Source of the DNA: UBA7396 sp036172015
GTDB taxonomy: Bacteria; Patescibacteriota; Gracilibacteria; BD1-5; UBA6164
Length of the DNA stretch: 32,006 nt
NCBI GenBank assembly: GCA_036172015.1
Contig: JAVHSE010000066.1
Location: 1-32,006 of the forward strand
Reading direction: 5' to 3'
The notes beneath the pieces were generated by a model, which was not told where the DNA came from, made no database searches, and saw only the letters and a program-made list of their open reading frames with translations. Positions within the stretch are counted from its first letter, which is position 1. Each line of letters opens with the position of its first letter. Below are positions 29,707 through 32,006 of the stretch, in pieces. The position numbers and the translations under genes are program-made.

Positions 29707-31098
29707 TTATCAACTTCATATTACACTCAATACTTCTTCTATAGAGGTATCTCAAATTACCACTTTTAAAAATGCATCTTCACTAATAGTGACCATTCCA
29801 TCTCATATTGCTTGTATCTCTAATTGAGTTCTCGATGCATTTTTCAGTAATAAATCTTCTATTTTTTCATTCATTTCTAATACTTCGTAAATTCATAGCC
29901 TTCATTTATATCATGTAAGATTACATTTTTCGCATCATTGCTCATTTGATTTATATAATTTAATTTCAGATTTATTTTTGATATATCTTCAAATTTTTCA
30001 AATAATGAAATTTTTTACTTTATCATCTGGTATATAATCCTCTTTACAATAAGGACAAAGTTTTCTTACGAGTCTTTGAGATATAATAAGCCTGAGACTA
30101 GAAGATAATAAAAGTGGATCAATTCATAAATTGACGAGTCTTGAGATGGTATGAACAGCACTATTAGTATGTAATGTTGAAAATACTAAGTGTCAGGTTA
30201 TAGATGACTCTACGGCAAGTTTGGCTGTTTCTTCATCTCTTATTTCTCACACCATTATAATATCTGGATCTTGTCTCAGAAGTGATCTGAGTCCATTAGC
30301 AAAATCAAATCAAATACTTGGATTAATTTGAGTGTGATTCACTCAAGGAATTCTATATTCTACTGGATCTTCAAGAGTTGATATATTATTTTCTTCAGAG
30401 TTAAATTGACTTAATAGTGAAAATAAAGTAGTTGATTTTCATGATCAAGTTGGTCATACTGCTAATATCATTCCATAAGAATCTCAGAGATGTTTTTTGA
30501 TTTTTACCATATTATAGGGTAAGATTCATAAATCTTTTAATTCAGGAGGTTTTTCCTCTTTTTTCAATATTCTTATAACACATTTTTCTCAATATATGTT
30601 TGGTAATATAGAAATTCTTAAGTCTATACTTTTTCATCAAAATAAATTGAAGTTTATTTTTCCATCTTGTGGTAATCTTTGTTCATCAATTCTTAAATAA
30701 GCCATTATTTTAATTCTAGCTATGAGAGAACTTGCTTTTTTTAATTCTAATTCTTTGTATTTTATAAAATTTCCATCTACTCTGAATCGCACTCTTATAT
30801 TTTTATTACTTGGTTCTATATGTATATCTGATGCATTTTTTTGAATAGCTTGTAAGAATAAATCATTGACAAATCAAATTATATTTTCATCATCTTCTTT
30901 CGAAGCTCCATTTATAGAAAGATTTGATTTTTTTAATCCATTTCATGATCATGAATTTGATACAGCAAATAAATCATCTACACTTGATGTTCAAGTGAGA
31001 GATGATTTATTTGGTTGTTTTTTAGTAAAATTTCATATAAAATCATTTATTTTAGACACTGTATTATATTTAGTTTTAAATCTAAAATATAATAGCAT
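29707..31098 (-). CDS. Type IV pilus / type II secretion assembly ATPase (PilB/GspE family), short form
   Basis: 463 residues, shorter than the usual 550-600. The N-terminal N1 (MshEN-like) domain is absent: only about 80 Ser/Asn/Lys-rich residues precede the N2 domain (DLFLQAIQKNASDIHIEPSN through RLPQDGK and IDLRISILP). The C-terminal RecA-like ATPase has Walker A GPTGSGKST at 215-223, the Asp box TLEDPVEYRI, Walker B SLLRQDPDIIMVGEIRDEET and the His box TGHLVFSTLHTNSA. A tetracysteine zinc motif (CPYC ... CEKC) is of the PilB/GspE type, not PilT. It powers pilus extension or pseudopilus assembly at the inner face of the membrane. No pilC, pilT or pilin gene is adjacent. The open frame continues to 31125 without another ATG. 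Confidence 0.93.
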
Positions 31099-31150
31099 AT
31101 CTAAAAAAAAATTACAAAACAAAGATTATTGACAATTTATAATTCATATA

Positions 31151-31483
31151 TTACAAATCTAATATTTCTAATATTTTATATTTTACGATTCGTTGCATAC
31201 AACCTCATTTATATATTCCATAAATATTTTTATGAAATACAAAATAAGTAAGATTCGATCCTTTCAATAATTCTCAATATTGATTTTTAAAATCGGTGAT
31301 ATTATTTTCATAACATCATAATATATCAAAAATTTTGTTTCAAAATTGAACTTGATTCATTCAAATCAGGTTATTTTCATCTTCTATTTCATCATTTCAA
31401 ATAAATACATTTCATTTTATTTTTTTTATTTCTGATCAAAATCAAATATGTACTGTAGAGCTGATAGGGGTAAGTTTTTGCAT
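31151..31483 (-). CDS. Small protein of unknown function, tandem paralogue A
   Basis: 110 residues, soluble, beta-rich in appearance. Shares with the next gene upstream the blocks IGFG near residue 13, NQVQFGxKIFxILG in the middle, and a near-identical C-terminus KYKILEILDL. It starts seven bases after the stop of its paralogue. The TGA-coded glycines are conserved between the two copies. No known family recognised. It stands between miaA and pilB. Confidence 0.7.
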
Positions 31484-31490
31484 AGTATTT

Positions 31491-31784
31491 TTATATATCT
31501 AATATTTCTAGTATTTTATATTTTATTCTTCTTTCATATTCATCTCAATTACAGAAAGTTTCAGTATTTTCTTGAATTTTAAAAAATATGAGTCATTTTT
31601 CTTTCAATACATTTCAAAGAGTTTCCTTAATTATATTTATTTCCTCATTTCCATGTCATAATATTTCAAAAATTTTGTCTCAAAATTGAACCTGATTACT
31701 AAATATAAGTTTTCAAACTTGTGTTGTTACATCAATTCAAAATCATATATATTCTCTTGATGTTTTCGATATTTCTCTATTCAT
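31491..31784 (-). CDS. Small protein of unknown function, tandem paralogue B
   Basis: 97 residues. Clearly related to paralogue A: YIGFG near the N-terminus, SNQVQFGDKIFEILG at about 36-50 and RIKYKILEILDI at the end, with a shorter, more divergent middle. The 3' ends of the two genes are also alike at the DNA level (the stretch around 31491-31530 resembles 31151-31190), consistent with tandem duplication. It starts 29 bases after the miaA stop. Unknown function. Confidence 0.7.
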
Positions 31785-31813
31785 TATTTATAATAGTATT
31801 TTAAGGAGGGATA

Positions 31814-32006
31814 CTATATGTATTTTCAAAACCAAGTCAATTGTTTTTTTGCATAATTTCTGTTTCATTGTTGTACCAAATTAAGACAAGTATTATAAGA
31901 GATATTTCATTCTAAATAATCTATAATTTCTTTGTATCAAATAGTTTTTAGTCAAAAATCTGTTTTTTTATATCAGAGGTTGAGTATATTTTTTACTTCA
32001 TCAATA
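31814..32006 (-). CDS. miaA: tRNA dimethylallyltransferase MiaA, C-terminal fragment
   Basis: The last 64 codons of a gene that continues beyond the window edge, ending in TAG. LKTIGYKEIIDYLEG followed by NRNYAKKQLTWFGKYI is the conserved MiaA C-terminus (GYKE...YL.G...RNYAKRQLTWF). MiaA prenylates A37 of tRNAs reading UNN codons. That is notable where UGA is sense, although whether the cell's tRNA-Gly(UCA) is a substrate is unknown. The 5' part is cut off by the window. Confidence 0.9.

Noticed and set aside
31803..31820. AAGGAGGG seven bases before an ATG on the plus strand, looking like an ideal ribosome binding site
   Set aside because: The frame behind it is only a dozen codons long and lies between minus-strand genes. 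Similar GGAGG stretches occur inside rnj and rplN. On the minus strand the same bases are the loop of a small TAGTAT/ATACTA hairpin between miaA and the next gene; no function can be supported.
1..32006. CRISPR array, tRNA, rRNA, transposase or phage genes
   Set aside because: No regular spaced repeats, cloverleaf-like segments, rRNA-like stretches or recognisable transposase/integrase motifs were seen on either strand.

Overview
The window is a very AT-rich bacterial segment in which UGA is read as glycine. In-frame TGA codons fall at conserved glycines of almost every gene (the SecA P-loop, the L2 HPHGGGEG motif, the PilB P-loop, the UMP kinase glycine loop), while genes end only in TAA or TAG. 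That is genetic code 25, known from Candidatus Absconditabacteria (SR1) and Candidatus Gracilibacteria. The ribosomal operon also lacks L30 (rpmD), a described trait of the Candidate Phyla Radiation. The two phyla cannot be told apart from this window. Starts are all ATG with no Shine-Dalgarno-like sequence in front, only T/A-rich leaders.

Layout. 57-653 (-) ruvA, divergent from 776-3516 (+) secA; secA is interrupted by a 100-N scaffold gap that is almost certainly false, because the same 55 bases stand on both sides. 3662-6331 (+) encodes a large membrane protein with PKD-like extracellular repeats and, at its cytoplasmic end, a domain that aligns with the N-terminal domain of PilB/GspE ATPases. 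6338-10494 (-) is a three-gene surface-glycan operon (GT4 glycosyltransferase, O-antigen-ligase-like protein, GT-C glycosyltransferase). 10619-13079 (+) holds four consecutive VirB2-like pilin paralogues and a membrane-anchored zinc metallopeptidase. 13286-17365 (+) carries ribonuclease J, a lipoprotein, UMP kinase and a stand-alone PhnA C-terminal domain. 17507-18556 (-) is pheS.

18778-27588 (+) is the S10/spc-type ribosomal protein operon: L3-L4-L23-L2-S19-L22-S3-L16-L29-S17-L14-L24-L5-S14-S8-L6-L18-S5-L15. It starts at L3 (no S10 in front) and is followed by a terminator and by secY with its own promoter. A leader hairpin with two alternative pairings precedes L3. 29004-32006 (-) contains the 3' end of miaA, two tandem paralogous small genes of unknown function, a short PilB/GspE ATPase, and two small unknown genes.

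The genes fall into two themes. The housekeeping part covers translation, Sec translocation (secA and secY are both here), RNA decay, nucleotide synthesis and recombination. The surface part (PKD receptor-like protein, glycan operon, pilins, metallopeptidase, PilB) fits an episymbiotic or predatory cell that makes adhesive or filamentous surface structures; that reading is inference. The strongest novelty candidates are the PilB-like domain fused to a PKD ectodomain and the four-pilin plus protease array.
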